Part shown: piece by piece, positions 1 to 5,844 of the stretch
How positions within the stretch are numbered: the first letter of the stretch is position 1
Layout: each line of letters opens with the position of its first letter
From: Burkholderiaceae bacterium
Lineage (GTDB): Bacteria; Pseudomonadota; Gammaproteobacteria; Burkholderiales; Burkholderiaceae_C
Direction: 5' to 3'
DNA: 5,911 nt
NCBI GenBank assembly: GCA_017999135.1
Contig: JAGOBT010000222.1
Location: 1-5,911, forward strand
The notes under the pieces: model-generated
Seen by the model: only the letters and a program-made list of their open reading frames with translations
Database searches by the model: none
What the model was told of the DNA's origin: nothing
Translations under genes and position numbers: made by a program

Positions 1-144
1 TTCAACGACGACTACCAGCAGATGCCGCTGCCGATGGTGGCCCAGCGCGCCCGCGCGTCGGCCCGCTGGCTGGGCGAGGAGGTGCTGCGCCGCTCGGTAC
101 CATTGCCCAACCGCATGCGCCTGAAGGCCGCCACCCCATCATGA
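1..144 (+). CDS. C-terminal end of an unidentified protein (partial, 5' end outside window)
   Basis: Frame 1 is open from the first base and gives 47 residues before TGA at 142-144. The peptide begins [13 protein letters not shown] and ends [12 protein letters not shown]. It is basic and partly amphipathic ([15 protein letters not shown] looks helical). The frame ends with ATGA, so its stop overlaps the start codon of aroQ by four bases; this arrangement is typical of translationally coupled genes and is the main reason to believe the frame is real. I do not recognise the family from this tail and assign no function. Other frames across this stretch are also open, as expected in GC-rich DNA, but none has the same coupling to aroQ. 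Confidence 0.6.
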   Translation, partial: FNDDYQQMPLPMVAQRARASARWLGEEVLRRSVPLPNRMRLKAATPS

Positions 145-605
145 ACACGACGCCCAAGATCCTGGTGCTCAACGGCCCCAACCTCAACCTGCTGGGTACC
201 CGCGAGCCGGCGGTGTACGGCCACACCACCCTGGCCGACGTGGAGGCGCTGTGCCGCGCCGCCGCCGCCGAGCGCGGTGCCGAGGTCGATTGCCGGCAGA
301 CCAACCACGAGGGCGTGCTGATCGACTGGATCCACGCCGCCGGCGTGCAGCACCGCGCCGGTGAGCTGGCCGGTGTCGTGTTCAACGCCGGTGCCTACAC
401 CCACACCAGCCTGGCGCTGCACGACGCCATCAAGGGCAGCGGCGTGCCGGTGATCGAGGTGCACATCAGCAACGTGCATGCGCGCGAGGCCGTGCGCCAC
501 CACAGCTTCATCTCGCCGGCGGCGGCCGGCATCGTGGTCGGCTTCGGCATCGACGGCTACGTGCTGGCGATCGACGGCCTGCTGCGGAAATCCCGCGCGG
601 CCTGA
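141..605 (+). CDS. aroQ: Type II 3-dehydroquinate dehydratase (AroQ)
   Basis: This cytosolic enzyme dehydrates 3-dehydroquinate to 3-dehydroshikimate, the third step of the shikimate pathway to chorismate and aromatic amino acids. The 154 residues are close to the usual family length (about 145-150). The N-terminal signature [13 protein letters not shown] is at residues 11-23, giving Arg21 and the catalytic Tyr26. [10 protein letters not shown] at 81-90 supplies the substrate-binding Asn82. EVHISN at 106-111 carries the catalytic His108, followed by Arg119 and the closing GFGIDGY motif. All residues expected for the dodecameric type II class are present. The start ATG overlaps the preceding stop (ATGA); a weak GAAGG lies 13 nt upstream, so coupled translation is likely. 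The gene converges on the kinase gene with 15 bp between stops. In Pseudomonas and many other proteobacteria aroQ lies next to accB; here it is at the other end of the acc cluster. Confidence 0.97.
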   Translation: MNTTPKILVLNGPNLNLLGTREPAVYGHTTLADVEALCRAAAAERGAEVDCRQTNHEGVLIDWIHAAGVQHRAGELAGVVFNAGAYTHTSLALHDAIKGSGVPVIEVHISNVHAREAVRHHSFISPAAAGIVVGFGIDGYVLAIDGLLRKSRAA

Positions 606-626
606 GGGCCGCGCTGCCGCTCAGGC
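600..626. terminator. Stem-loop spanning both convergent stop codons, possible bidirectional terminator
   Basis: GCCTGAG (600-606) and CTCAGGC (620-626) form a perfect 7-bp inverted repeat. Inside, GGC (607-609) can pair with GCC (616-618), with G619 bulged. The aroQ stop TGA (603-605) lies in the left arm and the reverse-strand kinase stop (621-623) in the right arm. No T-run follows on either strand, so this is not a classical intrinsic terminator, and a role in separating the two converging transcripts is inference. Confidence 0.4.
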
Positions 627-1535
627 GGCGGCGATCAGTTCCGCCGGAATCGTGTGGTTCTGCCCGCCGCGCTGGGCGATCTTGATGGCGCCGACACGGT
701 TGCCCAGCGCCACGCAGCGCGCCAGCGGCCAGCCCAGGCTCAGCCCGTGCAGCAGCGCGCCGCGGAAGGCGTCGCCGCAGCCGGTGGGGTCGACCACCGC
801 GTCGGCCTTCACACCCGGCACATGGGTGCGCTGGCCGTTGATCCACAGGTCGCAGCCTTCGGCGCCCAGGGTCACGATCACGCCCTGCAGGTGTGGCTGC
901 CGCGACAGCGCTTCCAGCGTGGTCTCCATGCGCTCGCACAGCATCGCGGCTTCGTAGTCGTTCACCGCCACCCAGGTGGCCTGGGCGACGAAGTGGCGCA
1001 ACTCGGCGCCGTTGAACATCGGCAGGCCCTGGCCGGGGTCGAAGACGAACGGGATCTTCGCGGCGGCCAGCTGGGCGGCGTGGCTCAGCATGGCGTCGCG
1101 GCCGTCGGGCGCGATGATGGCCAGCTGGATGTCGCTGCGGTCGGTGGGCACCTCGGTGTTGTGCGCCAGCTGCATCGCGCCGGGGTGGAAGGCGGTGATC
1201 TGGTTGTTGTCCTCGTCGGTGATGATCATGCACTGGGCGGTGTAGGTGTCACCGGCGCGCAGCACCTGCGAGGTGTCCAGCCCCCAGTCCTGCAGGCGCA
1301 TCAGGTAGTCGCCACCGTCGTTGCCCAGCGCGGCCATCACCAGCGGCTGGCCGCCCAGCAGGTGCAGGCTGTAGGCGATGTTGCCGGCGCAGCCACCGTA
1401 CTCGCGCCGCATCGTCGGCACCAGAAAGCTCACGTTCAGCATGTGCACCTTGTCCGGCATGATCTGCTGGGCAAAGCGGCCGGGGAAGTTGGTGATGGTG
1501 TCGAAGGCGAGCGAGCCGCAGATCAGGACGGACAT
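621..1535 (-). CDS. PfkB/ribokinase-family kinase, adenosine kinase-like
   Basis: A 304-residue ribokinase-fold kinase. The substrate-side aspartate is Asp12 (GSLAFDT). The glycine motif GGCAGN is at 47-52, FHPGAM follows in the middle, and the C-terminal PfkB signature DPTGCGDAF at 249-257 supplies the anion hole and catalytic Asp255. From memory, the PGRFAQQIMPDKVH, SFLV, PGAM and NDYEA blocks match the layout of Mycobacterium tuberculosis adenosine kinase better than fructokinases or ribokinases. I therefore favour phosphorylation of adenosine or a related nucleoside to the monophosphate with ATP; a sugar substrate cannot be excluded. It is about 20 residues shorter than the mycobacterial enzyme as I recall it. 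It is the last gene of the minus-strand operon, 30 bp after the DUF3426 gene. There is no recognisable Shine-Dalgarno sequence, only a GC hairpin and CCCCCACC before ATG, so translation may depend on coupling. Confidence 0.88.
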   Translation of the reverse strand: MSVLICGSLAFDTITNFPGRFAQQIMPDKVHMLNVSFLVPTMRREYGGCAGNIAYSLHLLGGQPLVMAALGNDGGDYLMRLQDWGLDTSQVLRAGDTYTAQCMIITDEDNNQITAFHPGAMQLAHNTEVPTDRSDIQLAIIAPDGRDAMLSHAAQLAAAKIPFVFDPGQGLPMFNGAELRHFVAQATWVAVNDYEAAMLCERMETTLEALSRQPHLQGVIVTLGAEGCDLWINGQRTHVPGVKADAVVDPTGCGDAFRGALLHGLSLGWPLARCVALGNRVGAIKIAQRGGQNHTIPAELIAAA

Positions 1536-1543
1536 GGTGGGGG

Positions 1544-1561
1544 GCCGCCGGGCGGGGCGGC
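1544..1561 (-). other. GC-only hairpin immediately upstream of the kinase start
   Basis: In the transcript, GCCGCC (from 1561 down) and GGCGGC (ending at 1544) form a perfect 6-bp stem around the loop CCGCCC. It begins four bases after the DUF3426 stop and ends eight bases before the kinase ATG, occupying the place where a ribosome binding site would sit. It could reduce independent initiation or stabilise an RNA end; both are inference. In DNA this GC-rich, a chance origin is plausible. Confidence 0.35.
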
Positions 1562-1565
1562 TGGG

Positions 1566-2621
1566 TCAGGGATAGAAGAGTTCCAGCGTGTAGCCGGCCA
1601 CCCGGCGGTCACCGGTGGACACCAGCACCTGGATCGGCAGTTCCTGCCCGGCCTGCAGGGCCGGCTGCGGCACGCCGAGTTCGGCCATCGGCAGCACCTT
1701 GCGTGCCACCGGCTGGCCTTGCGGGTCGGTCAGGGCCAGGTCGAGCGCGGGCATCATCACCGCGGTGTCGGCCCGGTTGCGCAGCACCAGCTGCAGCCGG
1801 TACAGCGGCGAGCCCTCCAGCCGGTTCAGGCCCGAGCTTTCCACCGCCAGCAGCTGGATGCGCCGCAATGGCTGCACGCTGCAGCCGGCCAGCCGGCACA
1901 GCGCCTGCAGCGCCGGGGCGGTGCCGGGCAGGTGGGCGGCCAGGTTGTCGCGCCAGAGCAGGGCCATCTGCAGCCCCATGCCCAGGGCCAGCAGCAGCAC
2001 CGCGGCCCACAAGCCCAGTTGCACCGCCGGCTGGCGCCAACGCGCGGAGCGCTCGGCATCGCGCAGGAAGCTGGGCGGCGCCTGCACCGGGTTGGCCGGC
2101 GCGGCGATGGCCGGCGCCATGGCCGCCACCGCCATGGGCACCGTTGCCGGGGCCTGGCCGGCGGCACTGTCGGCAGGCAGGTCCGGCCCAGCAGCTGCAT
2201 CGGGCACGCGTGCCGCCGGCGGCGGTACATGGTCGGTGATGACGATGGGCTCGTCGTCCAGGTCGCGCGACGGTGCCCGCAGCAGCGGCTCGGCCGGGGC
2301 TTCGCCGTCCTGCGGTGGCGGGTCGAAGCGCGGTTCGGTGCGCGGTTCGGTGCGGTCTGCCGGTGCAGGCGGCGCCCAGCTGGGCGTGGCCGGCGGCGTG
2401 GCGGGGCGCTCTGGCGCCTGGGCGTCCGCCGGGGCCGCGGCGGTGGCCGGTGGCTTGGCCAGCCGCATCGGCGCGCCGGTGTCGATGTCGAACAGCACCT
2501 CGGCGGCGTCGAACACGCCGTTGCAGCGGCCGCAGCGCACCCAGCCGTCGGAGGCCTGCAATTGCTCTTCGCCGACACGGAACACCGTGCCGCAGGACAG
2601 GCAGCGGGTGGCCAGGTTCAT
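1566..2621 (-). CDS. Zinc-ribbon and DUF3426 domain single-pass membrane protein
   Basis: This 351-residue protein has three parts. Residues 1-40 form a short zinc ribbon of the MJ0042 type, with CLSC (Cys7, Cys10) and CGRC (Cys30, Cys33) as the probable metal ligands. Residues about 50-185 are a low-complexity linker rich in Ala and Pro, containing a tandem TEPR repeat. One hydrophobic segment at about 202-223 (GLWAAVLLLALGMGLQMALLW) is followed by a soluble DUF3426-like domain with the Cys242/Cys247 pair in LCRLAGC and a beta-rich C-terminus ending ELFYP. The Arg-rich stretch before the membrane segment (RSARWR) suggests the zinc ribbon is cytoplasmic and DUF3426 periplasmic. The molecular role of this family is unknown to me. 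The gene lies between prmA (67 bp upstream) and the kinase gene (30 bp downstream), an order I recall from other betaproteobacteria. There is no clear ribosome binding site; the start overlaps the stop of an 8-codon reading frame (TGATG). Confidence 0.88.
   Translation of the reverse strand: MNLATRCLSCGTVFRVGEEQLQASDGWVRCGRCNGVFDAAEVLFDIDTGAPMRLAKPPATAAAPADAQAPERPATPPATPSWAPPAPADRTEPRTEPRFDPPPQDGEAPAEPLLRAPSRDLDDEPIVITDHVPPPAARVPDAAAGPDLPADSAAGQAPATVPMAVAAMAPAIAAPANPVQAPPSFLRDAERSARWRQPAVQLGLWAAVLLLALGMGLQMALLWRDNLAAHLPGTAPALQALCRLAGCSVQPLRRIQLLAVESSGLNRLEGSPLYRLQLVLRNRADTAVMMPALDLALTDPQGQPVARKVLPMAELGVPQPALQAGQELPIQVLVSTGDRRVAGYTLELFYP
2328..2351. repeat. Tandem 12-bp direct repeat inside the DUF3426 gene linker
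   Basis: GCGCGGTTCGGT occurs twice in perfect tandem (2328-2339 and 2340-2351). On the coding strand it encodes a repeated TEPR in the disordered Ala/Pro linker. The unit is in frame, so changes in copy number would only lengthen or shorten the linker. Confidence 0.85.
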
Positions 2622-2688
2622 CAGCGGGTGGGCGGCGTCAGTTGCATCGGCGGCGTGATGATGCCAGGGCAGCGCCGCGGGGTGCGCG

Positions 2689-3591
2689 TCAGGCCGGCCG
2701 GCGGGCCGTCATCAGGATCCAGCCGTCTTCGGTGTCGGCCACGCCCAGCGCCAGCCAGGGCGCGTAGGCGGCCTTCAGCTCGTCGGCCTGGCGCTCCAGG
2801 ATGCCGGCCAGCACCAGGTGGCCACCGGGCGCCACATGGCCGGCCAGCAGCGGCGCCAGCAGCTTCAGCGGCGTGGCCAGGATGTTGGCCAGCACCAGCG
2901 GGTAGTTGCCGCTGGCCCGCTCCGGCAGGCCGGCGGTCAGCGTCACGCCATTGGCCTCGGCATTGGCTTCGGTGGCGGTGACGGCGGCGGTGTCGATGTC
3001 GACTGCGTCAATGCTGCGCGCCCCATGCAGGGCCGCACCGATGGCCAGGATGCCCGAGCCGCAGCCGTAGTCCAGCACGCGGGTCCAGCCCGGCGCCAGC
3101 GCGGCGGCGTGCTGCGCCGTCCAGCGCAGGCACATGCGGGTGGTGGGGTGGGTGCCGGTGCCGAAGGCCAGGCCGGGGTCGAGCCGGATGATCTTCTCGG
3201 CCGCCGGCGGGGCGTCATGCCAGCTGGGCACGATCCAGAAGCTGGGCGTGATCTCCACCGGCGCGAACTGGCTCTGCGTCAGCCGCACCCAGTCCTGGTC
3301 TTCCACCGCACGCAGGGCCAGCACCGTCATGCTGGTGGCCCAGTCCTGGGCGCGCAGCAGGGTGGCGGCCTCGGTGGCCGCCGCCTCGGTCTCGAACAGC
3401 GCGGTCAGGTCCGAGCGCTGCCAGCCTTCCTTCGGCGCCGGCATGCCGGGCTCGCCGAACAGCGCCTGCTCGGCGGCCGTGCCGGCATCCGCATCGGCCA
3501 CCGACACGCTCAGCGCATCCAACTCGTCGACCAGGGCCTCGCTGACCGCTTCGACCAGGCTCTCGGGCAAGCGCAAGACAAGTTCGTGCAT
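2689..3591 (-). CDS. prmA: Ribosomal protein L11 methyltransferase (PrmA)
   Basis: This cytosolic SAM-dependent enzyme trimethylates lysines and the N-terminus of ribosomal protein L11. At 300 residues it is close to the usual length. The N-terminal substrate-recognition part (about 1-110) has the typical ALVDELDALSVSVADADAG stretch. The catalytic part has DPGLAFGTGTHPTT at 138-151, SAM motif I LDYGCGSGILAIG at 173-185, the acidic AVDID at 196-200, and the NIL motif LVLANILATPL at 232-242. The start MHELVLRLP is chosen because it matches the family N-terminus. An in-frame start 63 nt further upstream would only add residues encoded by the hairpin-rich intergenic element. It is the third gene of the operon, 114 bp after accC; Pseudomonas likewise places prmA after accBC. 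Confidence 0.96.
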   Translation of the reverse strand: MHELVLRLPESLVEAVSEALVDELDALSVSVADADAGTAAEQALFGEPGMPAPKEGWQRSDLTALFETEAAATEAATLLRAQDWATSMTVLALRAVEDQDWVRLTQSQFAPVEITPSFWIVPSWHDAPPAAEKIIRLDPGLAFGTGTHPTTRMCLRWTAQHAAALAPGWTRVLDYGCGSGILAIGAALHGARSIDAVDIDTAAVTATEANAEANGVTLTAGLPERASGNYPLVLANILATPLKLLAPLLAGHVAPGGHLVLAGILERQADELKAAYAPWLALGVADTEDGWILMTARRPA

Positions 3592-3628
3592 GTTCAGTTC
3601 TGTGCAAGTCGGAGCCGACCAGCGGCCG

Positions 3629-3703
3629 CCGTGGAGCCGGCTTCGCCGGGCCACCGGCGGCGCCCCCTGGGGGGAGCGCCGTAGGCGCTTCGGGGGGAGG
3701 CCA
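3629..3703. repeat. Hairpin-rich intergenic palindromic element, probable Burkholderiales-type repeat
   Basis: Three palindromic blocks fill most of the accC-prmA gap. The first is CCGGC-TTC-GCCGG at 3637-3649. The second is CCCCC-T-GGGGGG at 3663-3674. The third is AGCGCC-GTA-GGCGCT at 3675-3689, followed by TTC and a second G6 run at 3692-3697. The C5 run could pair with either G run, giving two alternative folds: two small hairpins, or one long stem enclosing the AGCGCC hairpin. The order GGCTTCGCCGGGCC, then CGCCCCCTGGGGGG, then GCGCC-GTA-GGCGC-TTC-G6 resembles intergenic repeats I recall as frequent in Burkholderiales genomes; only one copy is in this window, so copy number is unverified. 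Between accC and prmA it could attenuate transcription or protect the upstream mRNA. Confidence 0.6.
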
Positions 3704-3705
3704 TC

Positions 3706-5055
3706 TCAGCGCTTTCTTCTTTCCAGCCAGCCTTCCAGGTAATGGATGCTGGTGCCGCCCTCGATGAACTTGGCATCCACCATCAATTCGCGGTGCAGCG
3801 GAATGTTGGTCTGGATGCCCTCGACCACGGTCTCGCTCAGGGCGGTGCGCATGCGCGCCAAGGCCTGCTCGCGGGTGTCGCCGTGCACGATGATTTTGCC
3901 GATCATCGAGTCATAGTTGGGCGGCACGGTGTAGTTGGTGTAGGCATGGCTGTCCACCCGCACACCCGGCCCGCCCGGCGGGTGCCACATGCTGATGCGG
4001 CCCGGGCTGGGGGTGAACTTGTAGGGGTCTTCGGCATTCACCCGGCATTCGATGGCGTGGCCGCGCATCTGGATCTGCCGCTGGGTGAACGGCAGTTTCT
4101 CGCCGGCGGCCACGCGGATCTGCATCTGCACGATGTCGATGCCGGTCACCATCTCGGTGACCGGATGCTCCACCTGCACCCGGGTGTTCATCTCGATGAA
4201 ATAGAACTCGCCGTTCTCGAACAGGAATTCAAACGTGCCGGCGCCGCGGTAGCCGATCTTCTTGCAGGCGGCGGCGCAGCGGTCGCCGATGCGCTCGATC
4301 ACCCGGCGCGGAATGCCCGGCGCCGGCGCTTCCTCGATGATCTTCTGGTGGCGGCGCTGCATGCTGCAATCCCGCTCGCCCAGCCACACCGCATTGCGGT
4401 GTTCGTCGGCCAGGATCTGGATTTCCACATGGCGCGGGTTCTGCAGGAACTTCTCCATGTAGACGCCCGGGTTGCCGAAGGCCGCGCCGGCCTCGGTGCG
4501 GGTGGTCTGCACCGCATGCAGCAGGGCCGCCTCGGTGTGCACCACCCGCATGCCGCGCCCGCCGCCGCCGCCGGTGGCCTTGATGATCACCGGGTAGCCG
4601 ATGGCGCGCGCCGCCTGCACGATGGCCTTGGGGTCTTCGGGCAGGGCGCCTTCGCTGCCGGGCACGCAGGGCACGCCTGAGCGGATCATGGCCTGCTTGG
4701 CCGACACCTTGTCGCCCATCAGGCGGATGGATTCGGGCGTCGGGCCGATGAAGGTGAAGCCGCTCTTCTCCACCCGCTCGGCGAAGTTGGCGTTCTCGCT
4801 GAGGAAGCCGTAGCCGGGGTGGATGGCCTCGGCGTCGGTCACCTCGGCGGTGGCGATGATCGCCGGCATGTTGAGGTAGCTCTGTGCCGACGCCGCCGGG
4901 CCGATGCACACCGCCTCGTCGGCCAGCTTGACGTACTTGGCCTCGCGGTCGGCCTCGGAATAGACCACGACCGACTTGATGCCCATCTCGCGGCAGGCCC
5001 GCTGGATGCGCAGGGCGATCTCGCCCCGGTTCGCAATGAGGATCTTCTTGAACAT
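3706..5055 (-). CDS. accC: Biotin carboxylase subunit of acetyl-CoA carboxylase (AccC)
   Basis: AccC uses ATP and bicarbonate to carboxylate the biotin carried on AccB, the first half-reaction of acetyl-CoA carboxylase in fatty acid synthesis. It has 449 residues, the same as the E. coli enzyme, and as I recall E. coli numbering the key residues align without gaps. These are Lys116, Lys159 and the glycine-rich loop TGGGGGRGM (161-169) for ATP, His209, Gln233, His236 and Lys238, metal ligands Glu276 and Glu288 with Asn290, and the active-site Arg292, Gln294, Val295, Glu296 and Arg338. Domain order is N-terminal (about 1-110), ATP-grasp (about 115-320) and C-terminal (about 335-441). The start [14 protein letters not shown] matches the family; a GTG at 5077-5079 overlapping the accB stop would add eight unconserved residues. 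The gap to accB is 20 bp without a strong ribosome binding site, suggesting coupled translation. No defect is visible. Confidence 0.98.
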   Translation of the reverse strand: MFKKILIANRGEIALRIQRACREMGIKSVVVYSEADREAKYVKLADEAVCIGPAASAQSYLNMPAIIATAEVTDAEAIHPGYGFLSENANFAERVEKSGFTFIGPTPESIRLMGDKVSAKQAMIRSGVPCVPGSEGALPEDPKAIVQAARAIGYPVIIKATGGGGGRGMRVVHTEAALLHAVQTTRTEAGAAFGNPGVYMEKFLQNPRHVEIQILADEHRNAVWLGERDCSMQRRHQKIIEEAPAPGIPRRVIERIGDRCAAACKKIGYRGAGTFEFLFENGEFYFIEMNTRVQVEHPVTEMVTGIDIVQMQIRVAAGEKLPFTQRQIQMRGHAIECRVNAEDPYKFTPSPGRISMWHPPGGPGVRVDSHAYTNYTVPPNYDSMIGKIIVHGDTREQALARMRTALSETVVEGIQTNIPLHRELMVDAKFIEGGTSIHYLEGWLERRKR

Positions 5056-5075
5056 GGTGCCGCCAGCGCGCGCCG

Positions 5076-5537
5076 TCACTCGATGACGAACAGCGGCTGG
5101 CCGAACTCGACCGCGGCACCGTTCTCGGCCAGCACCCGCACGATGGTGCCGGTCTTGTCGGCCTCGATCTCGTTCATGATCTTCATGGCTTCGATGATGC
5201 AGATCGATTCGCCTTCCTTCACCGCCTGGCCCACGTCGACCAGCGGTTTGGCGCCGGGGCTGCTGGCGCGGTAGAAGGTGCCCACCATCGGGCTCTTGAC
5301 GATGTGGCCGGTCTGCTCGGGCTCGGCCGGTGGTGCGGCGGGCGCGGCGGCGGCCGGCGCCGTGGCCATCGGTGCGGCAGGCTGCGTGGGTGCCATCATC
5401 ATCATCGGCGCGGTGGCCGTGCCGGGCGCGCCAGCCTTGACGATGCGCACCTTGCCTTCGGCTTCGGTGATTTCCAGTTCGGAGATGTTCGATTCAGACA
5501 CCAGGTCGATCAGTGTCTTCAGCTTGCGCAAGTCCAT
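5076..5537 (-). CDS. accB: Biotin carboxyl carrier protein of acetyl-CoA carboxylase (AccB/BCCP)
   Basis: AccB carries covalently bound biotin between AccC and the AccAD carboxyltransferase. It has 153 residues (E. coli about 156). The N-terminal part [13 protein letters not shown] (1-13) is the conserved helix. Residues about 36-76 form a flexible Ala/Pro linker that includes four consecutive methionines (45-48). The biotinyl domain runs from KSPMVGTFY (81-89) to the C-terminus. The biotinylation motif [12 protein letters not shown] at 116-127 identifies Lys119 as the attachment site for biotin ligase. [13 protein letters not shown] (91-103) corresponds to the protruding thumb typical of AccB proteins. 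A clear GGAG (5546-5549) lies eight bases before ATG, the best ribosome binding site in the window, consistent with the first gene of an operon. The 307-bp region before it probably contains the promoter. Confidence 0.98.
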   Translation of the reverse strand: MDLRKLKTLIDLVSESNISELEITEAEGKVRIVKAGAPGTATAPMMMMAPTQPAAPMATAPAAAAPAAPPAEPEQTGHIVKSPMVGTFYRASSPGAKPLVDVGQAVKEGESICIIEAMKIMNEIEADKTGTIVRVLAENGAAVEFGQPLFVIE

Positions 5538-5545
5538 GGGGTGAA

Positions 5546-5549
5546 CTCC
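5546..5549 (-). promoter_or_regulatory. Shine-Dalgarno sequence of accB
   Basis: GGAG on the minus strand, eight bases before the accB ATG. It is the only well-formed ribosome binding site in the operon and supports the chosen accB start. Confidence 0.75.
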
Positions 5550-5658
5550 AGGTGGGGCGGCACGGCGGTGGTCGCGGTGCCGGTCAGACGGTGGTGGTGC
5601 GGGCCGGCCCCGAACATGGGCAGCGGCGTTCGCTCGGCAGGCAAGTGGTTTGGAACGT

Positions 5659-5671
5659 GGCAGTTACTGCC
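5659..5671. promoter_or_regulatory. 13-bp palindrome GGCAGTTACTGCC, candidate operator
   Basis: This is a perfect inverted repeat with 6-bp arms around a single T, about 120 bp upstream of the accB start. As RNA it could extend by G-U and Watson-Crick pairs to 5655-5675. Its compact symmetry fits a dimeric repressor site; no specific regulator can be named from the sequence. It lies on the accB side of both -35-like boxes. Confidence 0.35.
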
Positions 5672-5800
5672 GTGTACAGCCGTCAAAGATCAGGAATTGT
5701 GTCACAGCCCGTGGCGCATCCAGGTTGGGGTCAATGCCCATGGTGAATCGGCCTGCAGCGGCAATTGCTGTCTGATCGGCAACAGATACGGGCGTGATCG

Positions 5801-5823
5801 CGGCAAGATCGGTGCACTTGCCG
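5801..5823. terminator. Inverted repeat after the upstream gene, possible terminator stem
   Basis: CGGCAAG (5801-5807) and CTTGCCG (5817-5823) form a perfect 7-bp stem with a 9-base loop. In the minus direction it starts 21 bases after the stop codon of the upstream gene, a usual place for a terminator. No run of T follows, so termination is only suggested. Confidence 0.35.
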
Positions 5824-5844
5824 AATCTGGGTCGATTGGCCCGG

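Larger units (their letters stand above)
5538..5844 (-). promoter_or_regulatory. accB upstream region: non-coding leader with probable operon promoter
   Basis: This 307-bp stretch separates the upstream minus-strand gene from accB and is visibly less GC-rich in its central part (about 5640-5800) than the flanking genes. No convincing coding frame is seen. Reading towards accB there are -35-like TTGACC (5734-5729) and TTGACG (5686-5681) and a TGACACAAT (5704-5696) that resembles an extended -10. The first pair is 27 bp apart, too far for a standard sigma-70 promoter, so no start site can be assigned. A 13-bp palindrome at 5659-5671 and further inverted repeats are listed separately. Autoregulation of accBC is known in E. 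coli; whether it applies here cannot be seen. Confidence 0.5.

Noticed and set aside
654..2981. 775-codon plus-strand open frame running antisense through the kinase, DUF3426 and prmA genes
   Set aside because: Its composition is typical of a shadow frame (Gln, His, Arg, Ala rich with no motifs), while the opposite strand encodes three recognisable proteins in the same interval.
3592..3654. Upstream in-frame extension of prmA by 21 residues
   Set aside because: The added residues are encoded by the intergenic palindromic element and unique spacer, and they do not match the PrmA N-terminus; MHELVLRLP at 3591 does.
5056..5079. GTG start for accC overlapping the accB stop (GTGA)
   Set aside because: It would add MTARAGGT before the highly conserved [14 protein letters not shown] start. 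The ATG at 5055-5053 gives exactly the family length of 449 residues.
5394..5405. Four tandem CAT triplets, a possible variable simple repeat
   Set aside because: The repeat is short and in frame, encoding four methionines in the flexible AccB linker; length change would not alter the reading frame, so phase variation is not indicated.
5681..5734. Sigma-70 promoter made of TTGACC or TTGACG with TGACACAAT
   Set aside because: TTGACC is 27 bp from the -10-like box, and TTGACG lies on its downstream side with no suitable -10 after it. I keep these as motifs in the regulatory region, not as a called promoter.
5664..5741. 25-codon minus-strand frame (ATG at 5741-5739, TAA at 5666-5664) in the accB leader, a possible leader peptide starting MGIDPNLDAPRAV
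   Set aside because: It has no ribosome binding site, and the same frame is open upstream without a break to the window edge, as expected by chance in GC-rich DNA. Nothing links it to attenuation.
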